Below, in pieces: positions 41,720 to 49,366 of a DNA stretch of 49,366 bases; position 1 is the first letter of the stretch; each line of letters begins with the position of its first letter. The translations under genes were made by a program, and so were the position numbers. Source of the DNA: [Mycobacterium] fortunisiensis (GTDB lineage Bacteria > Actinomycetota > Actinomycetes > Mycobacteriales > Mycobacteriaceae). Location: positions 1-49,366 of the forward strand of contig NZ_VOMB01000025.1 of assembly GCF_019050325.1 (NCBI RefSeq), given 5' to 3'. Under the pieces are notes generated by a model. That model was not told where the DNA came from, ran no database searches, and saw only the letters and a list, made by a program, of their open reading frames with translations.

Positions 41720-43998
41720 CAAATGATTCCCTCCCCCGTCGAGCGTTCGACGGTCACCTTGACGTTCTTCATGATCGGCTGATCGCTCTGCGTACTGTGG
41801 TCACCGATCGCGCAGAGCACGTTCATCTCGGGCATGTAACCTGCTGCGCAGCCACGCGGAATGTCATAGCGCAGCGCGGTGTAGCGGCACAGCGAGCGGG
41901 TGCTGCCGTCCCGTGCGGTGGCCACGATGTCGACGTCGTCGAACTCCCCGATGCCGCGCTCGGTCATGTCCTCGGCGTTCATGAACACCAGGGTGCGCAG
42001 GTTCCTGACACCGCGGTACCGGTCGTTGTCGGAGTAGATCGTGGTGTTCCACTGGTCGTGGGACCGCAGCGTGGCCAGCACCAGGGTGCCGGGCGGCACC
42101 GCTGCGTCCGGCAGCTCGGCGGCGGAGAACTCGGCCCGCCCGGATGGGGTCAGGAAGATCAGCTCGCGGGCCGGCTGTTTGATCCGGAACCCCAGCGGCA
42201 GCCGGACTCTGCGGTTGAAATCCTCGAAGCCGTTGAGCACCTTGGCCATCGTGTCGCGAATCCGGTCGTAGTCCTCGACATACCAGCTCCACGGCGTCGG
42301 GCTGTGCGGCAGCGCGGCCGCCGCGATGCCGGCGATGATGGCCGGCTCGGACAGCAGATGGCGTGACGCCGGCTCTTTCATCCCCACTGACAGATGCACC
42401 ATGCTCATCGAATCCTCCACCGAGGTGGACTGGACTCCCGCCTTCTGGTGATCCTTCTCGGTGCGGCCGAGGCAGGGCAGGATCAGCGCCCGCCGGCCGT
42501 GTACGACGTGGCTGCGGTTGAGCTTGGTGCTGACCTGCACGGTCAGCTCACACTTGCGCAGCCCGGCGAACGTGTAGGCGGTGTCCGGTGCGGCACTGGC
42601 GAAATTGCCGCCCATCCCGACGAACACCGCGATGTCCCCGCGGTGCATGGCCTCGATCGTGCCGACCGTGTCCAGGCCATGCTCGCGTGGCGGGTCGATG
42701 TGACAAACCTGGGCGAGCCGATCGAGAAATGCCGCGGTGGGCCGGTGGTCGATGCCGCAGGTGCGGTTGCCCTGCACGTTGCTGTATCCGCGCACCGGGG
42801 ACGGCCCGGCCCCCTCGCGGCCCAGATTTCCGCGCAGCAGAAGCAGATTGACGATCTCGCGGACGGTGTCGACACCGTGTTCGTGCTGGGTCACGCCGAG
42901 GCACCAGCTGACGATGGTGCGGTCGGAGTCGCAATAGACCTTGGCCGCCTTGGCGATATCGGTGTGCCCTACCCCGCAGGCTGCTTCGATCTCGGCCCAC
43001 GGCGTCGCTTCGCAGCGGGCGCGGTACTCGGCGAAGCCGGCCGTGTAACGCTCGATGAACTCCAGGTCGAGCGCCTTGGGATCGGTTCGTGCTTGTTCCA
43101 GAACAGCTTTCGCGATGCCCCGGATCAGCGCCAGGTCCCCGCCGATGCGGGGCTGCAGGTTCAGTGTGCTCGTCGGCGTGGACCGAAACGTCGCCATCCG
43201 CAGGAAATCGTGCGGGATGATGGTGCGCGTCGCGCCCGCCTCCACCAGGGGATTGATGTGCACGATCGCCGCGCCACGGCGGCTGACCTCAGCGAGCGTG
43301 GTCAGCATTCGCGGCGCGTTGGAGGCGGCGTTGACCCCGATGATGAAGAGGGCATCGGCGCACTGCCAGTCCTTCAGCTCGACGGTCCCCTTGCCGGTAC
43401 CCAAAGCCGCCTGCAGGGCACGCCCGCTGGCTTCGTGGCACATGTTCGAGCAATCGGGAAGATTGTTGGTGCCCAGTTCACGAGCCATCAACTGGTACAG
43501 GAACGTTGCCTCGTTACCGAGCCGACCAGAGGTGTAGAAGGCGGCGCGGTTCGGGTCACCGAGGCTGTTCAGGGCCTGACCGACGAGGGCGAAGGCGTCG
43601 TCCCAGCTGATCGGTTCGTAGTGATCGGTCTCGGGGTTGTAGAGCATCGGCTCGGTGAGTCGCCCCTGGTCTTCCAGCGCGAAGTCACTCCAGGTCGCCA
43701 ACTCCGAGACGGTGTGCCGGGCGAAGAATTCCGGCCCGACCCGCTTGTGGGTCATCTCCCAGGTGACGTGTTTGATGCCGTTCTCGCAGATGTCGAGCTT
43801 GAGACCTTTGCGGTCATCGGGCCAGGCGCAACCCGGGCAGTCGAACCCGCCGTCCTCGTGGTTCATCTTCATGATCGCCCGTGGCCCGTCGACGAGTTCG
43901 CGTTCCTCGATGAGTAGCTCGCCGACGCTCTTGGCCGCGCCCCACCCGGCTGCCGGGTGGTGGTACGGATGGAAGTGCTCGGTACTCCGCTCGGTCAT
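41719..43998 (-). CDS. FdhF/YdeP-type molybdopterin oxidoreductase
   Basis: The 759-residue product belongs to the FdhF/YdeP branch of molybdopterin enzymes. N-terminal FDCPGCAWP (C54, C57) and C71 give only three candidate cluster ligands in view, fewer than the four-Cys motif of formate dehydrogenase H. Cysteine C187 in CSNMCHEASG aligns with the metal-binding SeCys/Cys of FdhF and is a normal Cys codon, not TGA. Cofactor-binding segments such as YTSGRLGNEATFLYQLMAREL and GMGGNFASAAPDTAYTF follow. Family members include M. tuberculosis Rv2900c (FdhF) and E. coli YdeP; the substrate is not established. I chose the ATG at 43998 (MTERSTEHFHP). No fdhD lies nearby. Confidence 0.85.
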   Translation of the reverse strand: MTERSTEHFHPYHHPAAGWGAAKSVGELLIEERELVDGPRAIMKMNHEDGGFDCPGCAWPDDRKGLKLDICENGIKHVTWEMTHKRVGPEFFARHTVSELATWSDFALEDQGRLTEPMLYNPETDHYEPISWDDAFALVGQALNSLGDPNRAAFYTSGRLGNEATFLYQLMARELGTNNLPDCSNMCHEASGRALQAALGTGKGTVELKDWQCADALFIIGVNAASNAPRMLTTLAEVSRRGAAIVHINPLVEAGATRTIIPHDFLRMATFRSTPTSTLNLQPRIGGDLALIRGIAKAVLEQARTDPKALDLEFIERYTAGFAEYRARCEATPWAEIEAACGVGHTDIAKAAKVYCDSDRTIVSWCLGVTQHEHGVDTVREIVNLLLLRGNLGREGAGPSPVRGYSNVQGNRTCGIDHRPTAAFLDRLAQVCHIDPPREHGLDTVGTIEAMHRGDIAVFVGMGGNFASAAPDTAYTFAGLRKCELTVQVSTKLNRSHVVHGRRALILPCLGRTEKDHQKAGVQSTSVEDSMSMVHLSVGMKEPASRHLLSEPAIIAGIAAAALPHSPTPWSWYVEDYDRIRDTMAKVLNGFEDFNRRVRLPLGFRIKQPARELIFLTPSGRAEFSAAELPDAAVPPGTLVLATLRSHDQWNTTIYSDNDRYRGVRNLRTLVFMNAEDMTERGIGEFDDVDIVATARDGSTRSLCRYTALRYDIPRGCAAGYMPEMNVLCAIGDHSTQSDQPIMKNVKVTVERSTGEGII

Positions 43999-44055
43999 GT
44001 GCCCAGTCTGCGCGCCGACGCACCGCACCGGGCGGGATTTGGGCCCCGGCGGGCG

Positions 44056-45045
44056 CTACAGATACCAGGCGGGCAGCTGATCGGGCCGCAGATCGGTGGG
44101 GTCGCCGGGGCGGCTGAGGGTGAGCGTGGCCCGCACGATTTCGGGCCGCTGCTGCAGCGCGTCGGAGATCGCGGCGAGCCGGGCGGCGACGTCGGATTCG
44201 ATCGCGTCACCGATCAGATCGACCGCCGCGACCAGATAGATCCGGTCGGCGCCAACCCATTCCATGTGCAGGTAGCTGACCCGTTCGACCTCGCGATGCT
44301 CGAGCAATGCGAGCAGTGCGCCATTGCGGGCCAGCGGGGTGACCGCCTCCCCGGTCAGAAAGTCCATGTTCCGTCCGATCAGGAACATCGCGACACATCC
44401 CAGCAGCAGCCCGACCAGAATCGAGCCGATCGCGTCCCACATGGCATTTCCGGTCAGTTGATGCGCCAAGATGCCGGCGGCGGCGATGACGATGCCGACC
44501 AGCGCCGACAGATCTTCGGCGAACACTGCACGCAACATCGGGTTGGAGGTGACGCGGATGTAGCGCAGTGGGTGGATGCGGCGTTGCACAGCGCCGGTTC
44601 TGGTCTGCTGAAATGCCTGCCGGAACGACGTGCCCTCCAGCACCAGTGAGATCGCCAGCACGGCATAGGCCCAGCCGTACGAAGTGGCTTCGGCCTCGCC
44701 ACCGAGCGAGGTGATCCCATGCCAGATCGACACCACCGCGCCGACGGTAAACAGCCCGAAGGCGGCGAACATCGACCAGATGTATCCCGCCCGGCCGTAA
44801 CCCAACCGGTGCTGGGCGTCCGCCGGTTTCATCGACTTGCGGGTGCCGATCAGCAGAAACACCTCGTTGCCGGTGTCTGCCCAGGAATGTGCGGACTCGG
44901 CCAGCATCGACGCCGATCCGGTGACGGCCGCGGCGACGGTCTTGGCGACCGCGATGAGGACGTTGGCGCCCAGCGCGATCGCGACGGTCAGCAGGCTTTC
45001 GTCACGGGGTTTTGCGTCACGGGGTTGAGCGTCGGCCGGGCTCAT
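44056..45045 (-). CDS. Cation diffusion facilitator (CDF) transporter
   Basis: The 329-residue product has six predicted membrane segments, including VAIALGANVLIAVAKTVAAAVTGS and AYAVLAISLVLEGTSFRQAF. The motif AESAHSWADTGNE in helix 2 corresponds to the CDF metal-site region (S-x-x-D). A cytoplasmic C-terminal domain follows (residues 245-329). CDF proteins export Zn, Mn or similar divalent metals in exchange for protons. I chose the ATG at 45045 with GGGAGAG upstream. The molybdoenzyme gene follows after 57 bases on the same strand, so a shared transcript is possible. Confidence 0.85.
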   Translation of the reverse strand: MSPADAQPRDAKPRDESLLTVAIALGANVLIAVAKTVAAAVTGSASMLAESAHSWADTGNEVFLLIGTRKSMKPADAQHRLGYGRAGYIWSMFAAFGLFTVGAVVSIWHGITSLGGEAEATSYGWAYAVLAISLVLEGTSFRQAFQQTRTGAVQRRIHPLRYIRVTSNPMLRAVFAEDLSALVGIVIAAAGILAHQLTGNAMWDAIGSILVGLLLGCVAMFLIGRNMDFLTGEAVTPLARNGALLALLEHREVERVSYLHMEWVGADRIYLVAAVDLIGDAIESDVAARLAAISDALQQRPEIVRATLTLSRPGDPTDLRPDQLPAWYL

Positions 45046-45071
45046 GTGACCACACTCTCCCACCGGACCAG

Positions 45072-45121
45072 CAGACGCAAAAGCACCCCGAAACCGGCGT
45101 TTCGGGGTGCTTCGGCGTCTG
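45072..45121. terminator. Two-part hairpin terminator after fadA6
   Basis: CAGACGC (45072-45078) pairs with GCGTCTG (45115-45121), then after a small internal loop a 14-bp perfect stem (45081-45094 with 45099-45112) closes CGGC. It lies 14 bases past the fadA6 stop and upstream of the CDF gene's start region. The left flank GCAGACGCAAAA equals that of the terminator at 27381. Confidence 0.85.
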
Positions 45122-45134
45122 TTCGCGGGGTGGG

Positions 45135-46292
45135 CTAGAGGCGCTCGATGATGGTGACGTTGGCGGTGCCGCCACCCTCGCACATGGTCTGCAGGCCGTA
45201 GCGGCCGCCGGTGCGCTCCAGGGTGTTGAGCATAGTGGCGAACAGCTTGGCGCCGGTGGCACCCAACGGGTGACCCAGCGCGATGGCGCCGCCGCTCGGG
45301 TTGACCTTGGCCGGATCGGCCTTGGTCTCCTTGAGCCAGGCCAGCACGACCGGCGCGAACGCCTCGTTGATCTCGACGGTGTCGATGTCGTCGATCGACA
45401 GGCCGGTCTTCTCCAGGGCGTACTGGGTGGCCGGGATCGGGCCGGTCAGCATCATCACCGGATCGTCGCCACGGGCGCTGATGTGGTGGATGCGGGCGCG
45501 GGGCTTGAGATTATGAGCTTCTACCGCGCTTTCCGAAGCCAGCAGCACCGCCGCCGCACCATCGGAGATCTGGCTGGCCAGGGCGGCGGTCAGCCGGCCG
45601 CCCTCGACCAGTGGCTTGAGCGAGGCCAGCTTCTCCAGCGTCGACTCACGCGGGCCCTCGTCCACGCCGAAGTCGCCGACCGGGATGATCTCGTTGTCGA
45701 AGTGCCCGGCCCGGATCGCGGCGAACGCCCGCTGGTGGCTGTTGTAGGCGAACTGCTCCATCTCCTCGCGGGAGATGTCCCACTTCTCGGCGATCAGCTC
45801 CGAGCCACGGAACTGCGAGATCTCCTGGTCGCCGTAGCGGTGCAGCCAGTTCTTGGATTCGTTTGTGGGCGAGGTGAATCCGAACTCCTTGCCGAGCACC
45901 ATGGCCGAGGAGATCGGGATCCAGCTCATGTTCTGCATGCCGCCGGCCAGGATGAGATCGGCGGTGCCGGACATGATGGCCTGGGCGCCGAAGGAGATGG
46001 CCTGTTGACTGGAGCCGCACTGCCGGTCGACGGTGACGCCGGGAACGGACTCGGGGTAGCCGGCGGCCAGCCAGGTGAGGCGGCCGATGTTGCCGGCCTG
46101 TCCGCCGATGGCGTCGACGCAGCCGACGATGACGTCGTCCACCGCGCCCGGATCGACGTCGTTGCGGTCGAAGATGGCGCGGAACGCGTGCACGCCGAGG
46201 TCGATCGGGTGCACCTGGGCCAGCGAGCCGTTCTTCTTTCCGACCGGCGTACGCACGGCGTCGACGACATATGCCTGCGATGTTGAAGCCAT
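45135..46292 (-). CDS. fadA6: Thiolase of CD-ring degradation
   Basis: The 385-residue thiolase matches Rv3556c (FadA6), which releases acetyl-CoA from the last beta-keto-acyl-CoA of the C/D rings. It has nucleophile C92 in DRQCGSSQQ, the GHPLGATG histidine motif, and the TMCEGGG motif with the second cysteine near the C terminus. I chose the ATG at 46292 (MASTSQAYVV), which AAGGAG precedes by eight bases. It lies 17 bases after the kstR2 stop and is cotranscribed with it. Confidence 0.95.
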   Translation of the reverse strand: MASTSQAYVVDAVRTPVGKKNGSLAQVHPIDLGVHAFRAIFDRNDVDPGAVDDVIVGCVDAIGGQAGNIGRLTWLAAGYPESVPGVTVDRQCGSSQQAISFGAQAIMSGTADLILAGGMQNMSWIPISSAMVLGKEFGFTSPTNESKNWLHRYGDQEISQFRGSELIAEKWDISREEMEQFAYNSHQRAFAAIRAGHFDNEIIPVGDFGVDEGPRESTLEKLASLKPLVEGGRLTAALASQISDGAAAVLLASESAVEAHNLKPRARIHHISARGDDPVMMLTGPIPATQYALEKTGLSIDDIDTVEINEAFAPVVLAWLKETKADPAKVNPSGGAIALGHPLGATGAKLFATMLNTLERTGGRYGLQTMCEGGGTANVTIIERL

Positions 46293-46309
46293 GTTTTGTC
46301 TCCTTTGAC

Positions 46310-46909
46310 CTAATCGGCGGCGACGATGCCGCCGAGGACGATGGCGAGGTATTGGCGGCCGACCTGCTCGGCCGTGAGCGGTCCGCCCGGTTGGTACCAG
46401 CGGACCGAGACCCAGGTGGTGTCGCGGATGAACCGGTACACCAGGTCGACATCGAGGTCCGGCCGGAACGATCCGTCGGCGATGCCCTGGTGCAGGATGT
46501 CCAGCCACATCTTGCGTTGCTCACGGTTGCGCTCGTCGACGAAGCCGAACTGCGACAGCGAGGACAGCCGCTTGGCCTCGTCCTGGTAGATCACGACCTG
46601 CGCGTGGCGATGTTCGATCGCCTCGAATGAGGTCATGAACAGGCCGGTGAGGCGCCCCAGCGGGCTGGCCTCCCGATCGAGGATCTGCTGGTAGCGGCCG
46701 AACAGCCAGTCGAGGAAGTCCTTGAGTACTTCCTCGACCATCTGCTCTTTGGACTTGAAGTGGTGATACAGGCTCCCGGACAGAATGCCTGCGGAGTCGG
46801 CTATATCACGCACGGTCGTGGCCTTGAGGCCACGTTCGGCGAACATCGTCGCGGCAAGGTCCAGAAGCTCATCACGTCTGCTTGCCGGCTGGCTGGGCGT
46901 ATCCGCCAT
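46310..46909 (-). CDS. kstR2: TetR-family repressor KstR2
   Basis: The 199-residue regulator has an N-terminal TetR helix-turn-helix (AATMFAERGLKATTVRDIADSAGI, then GSLYHHFKSKEQMV). Its C-terminal ligand domain ends in FIRDTTWVSVRWYQPGGPLTAEQVGRQY, nearly the text of Rv3557c. KstR2 represses the CD-ring and propionate genes and responds to a HIP-CoA-type ligand. The start may be the ATG at 46909 or the GTG at 46915; there is no Shine-Dalgarno at either. Its own operator lies 16 bases upstream, indicating autoregulation. Confidence 0.95.
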   Translation of the reverse strand: MADTPSQPASRRDELLDLAATMFAERGLKATTVRDIADSAGILSGSLYHHFKSKEQMVEEVLKDFLDWLFGRYQQILDREASPLGRLTGLFMTSFEAIEHRHAQVVIYQDEAKRLSSLSQFGFVDERNREQRKMWLDILHQGIADGSFRPDLDVDLVYRFIRDTTWVSVRWYQPGGPLTAEQVGRQYLAIVLGGIVAAD

Positions 46910-46924
46910 CGTCACAGCATAGCA

Positions 46925-46938
46925 ACCAAGCGCTTGCT
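46925..46938. promoter_or_regulatory. KstR2 operator in front of kstR2
   Basis: ACCAAGCGCTTGCT fits the KstR2 consensus ANCAAGNNCTTGNT at every fixed position. It lies 16 bases upstream of the kstR2 ATG (46909) and 66 bases before the divergent glycosyltransferase gene, so it most likely autoregulates kstR2-fadA6. Confidence 0.9.
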
Positions 46939-47003
46939 AGGTCACGTTCGGGCGTGCGGACACGGCTCATAGGTTCCGCATAGGCACAGCCAATGCTCAC
47001 CCC

Positions 47004-48272
47004 ATGACCGGGGCAGACGATTCAAACATGACTCAATTGGTGGTTGACACGCCCTACTCACCGATTTCGATTCGACCCGACGCCGTCGCAGTGGCCCGGG
47101 GACGCGGCGTTCCGGTAGTCGACGTGGTCGTGCCGGTGTACAACGAAGAGGCCGCACTGGCCGGGTCGGTCCGCCGCCTGCGCCACTACCTGACCGAGTC
47201 GCTCCCCTATCCGGCGCGCATCACCATCGCCGACAATGCCAGCGTCGACGACACCCCGCACATCGCTGCCCAACTCGCCGACGAGCTCGACGGCGTGCGC
47301 GTCGTCCGCCTGGAGCAGAAGGGCCGCGGTCGCGCGCTCCACACGGTGTGGTCGACATCCGATGCGCCGGTGCTGGCCTACATGGACGTCGACCTGTCCA
47401 CCGACCTGGCCGCACTGCAGCCGCTGCTGGCCCCACTGATCTCCGGGCACTCGGACCTGGCCATAGGCACCCGGCTGGCCCGCGGCTCACGCGTCGTCCG
47501 GGGCGCCAAACGCGAGTTCATCTCCCGCAGCTACAACCTCATCCTGCGCTCCACGCTGGCGGCCAAATTCTCCGACGCCCAGTGCGGGTTCAAGGCGGTC
47601 CGCGCCGACGTGGCGGCACGGCTGCTCCCCCACGTCGAGGACACCGGGTGGTTCTTCGACACCGAGATGCTGGTGCTGGCCGAGCGGTCCGGGCTGCGGA
47701 TCCACGAGGTTCCGGTCGACTGGGTCGACGATCCCGACAGCCGAGTGGACATCGTCGCTACCGCCACCGCTGACCTCAAAGGCATCGCGCGACTGCTGAA
47801 AGGCTTTGCCACCGGGGCGATCCCAGTGCGCGAGATCGGTGCCCAGCTCGACTCCGCCCGAGCCGCCGCACCGCGCAACCTGCTGCGCCAACTCGTGCGG
47901 TTCGGCACCATCGGCATCGCGTCGACCCTGGCCTACCTCCTCATCTTCAGCGCCCTGCACGCCGCCATCGGGGCGCAGGCTGCGAACCTGGTGGCCCTGT
48001 TGGTCACCGCGGTCGCCAACACAGCCGCCAACCGCCGGTTCACCTTCGGTGTCCGGGGCAGCGCAGGCGCAGCGCGTCACCACGCCGAAGGGCTCGTCGT
48101 TTTCGGTCTGGCACTCGCACTCACCAGCGGATCCCTCGCGGCGATCAACGCGCTCACCGCGCCCACACCGCACTGGCTGGAGCTTGGGGTGCTGATCATC
48201 GCCAACCTCGCCGCAACCGCACTACGCTTCACGCTGTTGCGCGGCTGGGTGTTTCACCCGAACCGCGACTGA
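47004..48272 (+). CDS. GT2 glycosyltransferase fused to GtrA-like membrane domain
   Basis: The 422-residue product has an N-terminal GT-A domain of the Dpm1/GT2 type with VPVYNEEAALAGSVRRL, IADNASVDDTP and the DxD-like metal motif in AYMDVDLSTDL. A GtrA-like domain with about four membrane segments follows (from about residue 290: RQLVRFGTIGIASTLAYLLIF and ANLVALLVTAVANTAANRRF). Such fusions make polyprenyl-phosphate sugars and help flip them for periplasmic glycosylation. I used the ATG at 47004; an ATG at 47028 is also possible. The GT39 gene follows after 24 bases. Confidence 0.88.
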   Translation: MTGADDSNMTQLVVDTPYSPISIRPDAVAVARGRGVPVVDVVVPVYNEEAALAGSVRRLRHYLTESLPYPARITIADNASVDDTPHIAAQLADELDGVRVVRLEQKGRGRALHTVWSTSDAPVLAYMDVDLSTDLAALQPLLAPLISGHSDLAIGTRLARGSRVVRGAKREFISRSYNLILRSTLAAKFSDAQCGFKAVRADVAARLLPHVEDTGWFFDTEMLVLAERSGLRIHEVPVDWVDDPDSRVDIVATATADLKGIARLLKGFATGAIPVREIGAQLDSARAAAPRNLLRQLVRFGTIGIASTLAYLLIFSALHAAIGAQAANLVALLVTAVANTAANRRFTFGVRGSAGAARHHAEGLVVFGLALALTSGSLAAINALTAPTPHWLELGVLIIANLAATALRFTLLRGWVFHPNRD

Positions 48273-48296
48273 TATTCCCGACGCAAAGGGCCACTC

Positions 48297-49366
48297 ATGA
48301 CCGCCTTCACGGGTACCACCGAACCGGCCGCGACGGCGGACACCGATCGCGACCAGAGCGACCCCCGATGGGCGCGGTCCGCTCTGAGCGTGTTGTTGAT
48401 CGCCACCGCAGCGTTCTGGTGCATCGGACTCGGCCGCAACGGCTGGGCCAACGCGTTCTATTCGGCTGCAGTGCAGGCAGGGACGAAGAGCTGGAAGGCC
48501 TTCCTGTTCGGCTCCTCTGACGCCGCAAACGCGATCACCGTCGACAAGCCGCCCGCGGCGCTGTGGCCCATGGAGATCTCGGCACGCATCTTCGGCGTGA
48601 ACACCTGGTCCATCCTGCTGCCCCAGGTGCTGCTCGGCGTGGCCTCCGTCGCCCTGCTGTATGTGATCGTCAAGAAGCACTTCGGGCCGGGCGCGGGCTT
48701 GATCGCCGGAGTAACGCTGACGCTGACGCCAGTCGCCACCTTGATGTTCCGCTTCAACAATCCCGAAGCATTGCTGGTATTCCTGATGATCGCCGCCGTG
48801 TGGGCGCTGTTGCGCAGTGTGGACGACGGCCGGACCCGCTGGATTGTGCTGTGCGGGGCGCTGATCGGACTGGGGTTCCTCACCAAGCAGTTGCAGGTGC
48901 TACTGGTGCTGCCGGCACTGGCACTGACCTATCTGATCGCCGGGCCACCCCGACTGGGTGTCCGCGTGCTGCAACTTCTGGCCGGCCTTGCCGCGATGAT
49001 CGCCGCCGCGGGCTGGTGGGTACTGCTGGTGGAGCTGTGGCCGAAAGACAGCCGGCCCTACATCGGCGGCTCGCAGAACAACAGTTTTCTGGACCTCACG
49101 TTCGGCTACAACGGGCTCGGCCGGTTGAAGGGCGGCGACACCAACTTTCCCGGTGCGCCACCGCCGGATCTGCCCGGCGGCTTCAGCCCATTCGGACATG
49201 CCGGTATCACCCGAATGTTCACCGGTGAATCCGGCGGACAGATCTCATGGCTGCTTCCCGCGGCATTGACCCTGCTGGTGGCCGGACTGATGGTGTGCGG
49301 ACGCAGGCCGCGCACCGACGCCCAGCGCGCCCAGTTCCTGGTCTGGGGCGGATGGCTGGTCGGCAC
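48297..49366 (+). CDS. GT39-type polyprenyl-phosphate sugar transferase (partial)
   Basis: The gene runs off the right edge; 356 residues are visible. It is a multi-spanning membrane protein with the ArnT/PMT-like architecture. A first helix (SALSVLLIATAAFWCIGLG) is followed by a periplasmic loop with the acidic-containing FYSAAVQAG and ITVDKPPAALWPMEI. Proteins of this family transfer sugars from polyprenyl phosphates to extracytoplasmic acceptors. AAAGGG lies eight bases before the ATG. It follows the GT2-GtrA gene by 24 bases, so the two probably form a donor-synthesis and transfer pair. Acceptor and sugar are unknown. Confidence 0.88.
   Translation, partial: MTAFTGTTEPAATADTDRDQSDPRWARSALSVLLIATAAFWCIGLGRNGWANAFYSAAVQAGTKSWKAFLFGSSDAANAITVDKPPAALWPMEISARIFGVNTWSILLPQVLLGVASVALLYVIVKKHFGPGAGLIAGVTLTLTPVATLMFRFNNPEALLVFLMIAAVWALLRSVDDGRTRWIVLCGALIGLGFLTKQLQVLLVLPALALTYLIAGPPRLGVRVLQLLAGLAAMIAAAGWWVLLVELWPKDSRPYIGGSQNNSFLDLTFGYNGLGRLKGGDTNFPGAPPPDLPGGFSPFGHAGITRMFTGESGGQISWLLPAALTLLVAGLMVCGRRPRTDAQRAQFLVWGGWLVG

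Noticed and set aside
41719..43998. Possible selenocysteine in the FdhF-like protein
   Set aside because: The metal-binding position is an ordinary cysteine codon and no in-frame TGA is present.

Overview
The window looks like chromosomal DNA of a fast-growing mycobacterium (Mycolicibacterium-type); this is inferred from gene content, not proven. The reasons are the high GC content, a nearly complete sterol-catabolism locus in the order known from Mycobacterium tuberculosis (Rv3534c to Rv3557c), perfect KstR and KstR2 operator sequences, a type VII secretion substrate pair, and an F420-dependent Ddn-like nitroreductase.

Layout. 1-2484: the start of a non-ribosomal peptide synthetase (partial, minus strand) with its MbtH-like partner. 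2485-3498: about 1 kb with no convincing intact gene. 3499-5574: a RecQ helicase fused to a phosphoribosyltransferase-like domain. 5680-8631: a large exported protein with two tandem hormone-sensitive-lipase-type esterase domains. 8628-14043: hsaF-hsaG-hsaE (minus) diverging from kstD-chsH3 (plus) around a KstR operator. 14044-15509: a DUF559 nuclease-like gene bracketed by a family of near-identical palindromes and short tandem repeats. 15510-17443: a PE/PPE-like type VII secretion pair, where M. tuberculosis carries PPE63. 17520-23511: the igr operon (cyp125, chsE1, chsE2, chsH2, chsH1, ltp2). 23680-25704: fadA5, a small unknown gene and a ddn-like gene. 25904-27373: an exported histidine phosphatase. 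27482-32711: two SDR genes (minus) diverging from echA20-ipdA-ipdB-ipdC around a KstR2 operator.

At 32951 the sterol locus is interrupted by a respiratory/molybdoenzyme block: a methyltransferase, narGHJI, DUF488, and a minus-strand cluster of a CDF transporter, a YdeP/FdhF-like molybdoenzyme and a VOC protein. The locus resumes at 45135 with fadA6 and kstR2. The window ends with a GT2-GtrA fusion and the start of a GT39-type membrane glycosyltransferase.

How it fits together. The igr enzymes, fadA5 and chsH3 shorten the cholesterol side chain; kstD acts on ring A; hsaE, hsaG and hsaF finish the C5 fragment from rings A/B; echA20, ipdABC and fadA6 degrade the C and D rings under KstR2. Aldehyde, propionyl-CoA and acetyl-CoA products feed central metabolism. 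Nitrate respiration is physically embedded in this locus but shows no sign of KstR2 control.

The most unusual structures are two tandem 11-codon mini-ORFs that bridge narJ and narI through ATGA overlaps, and the palindrome family around the DUF559 gene.
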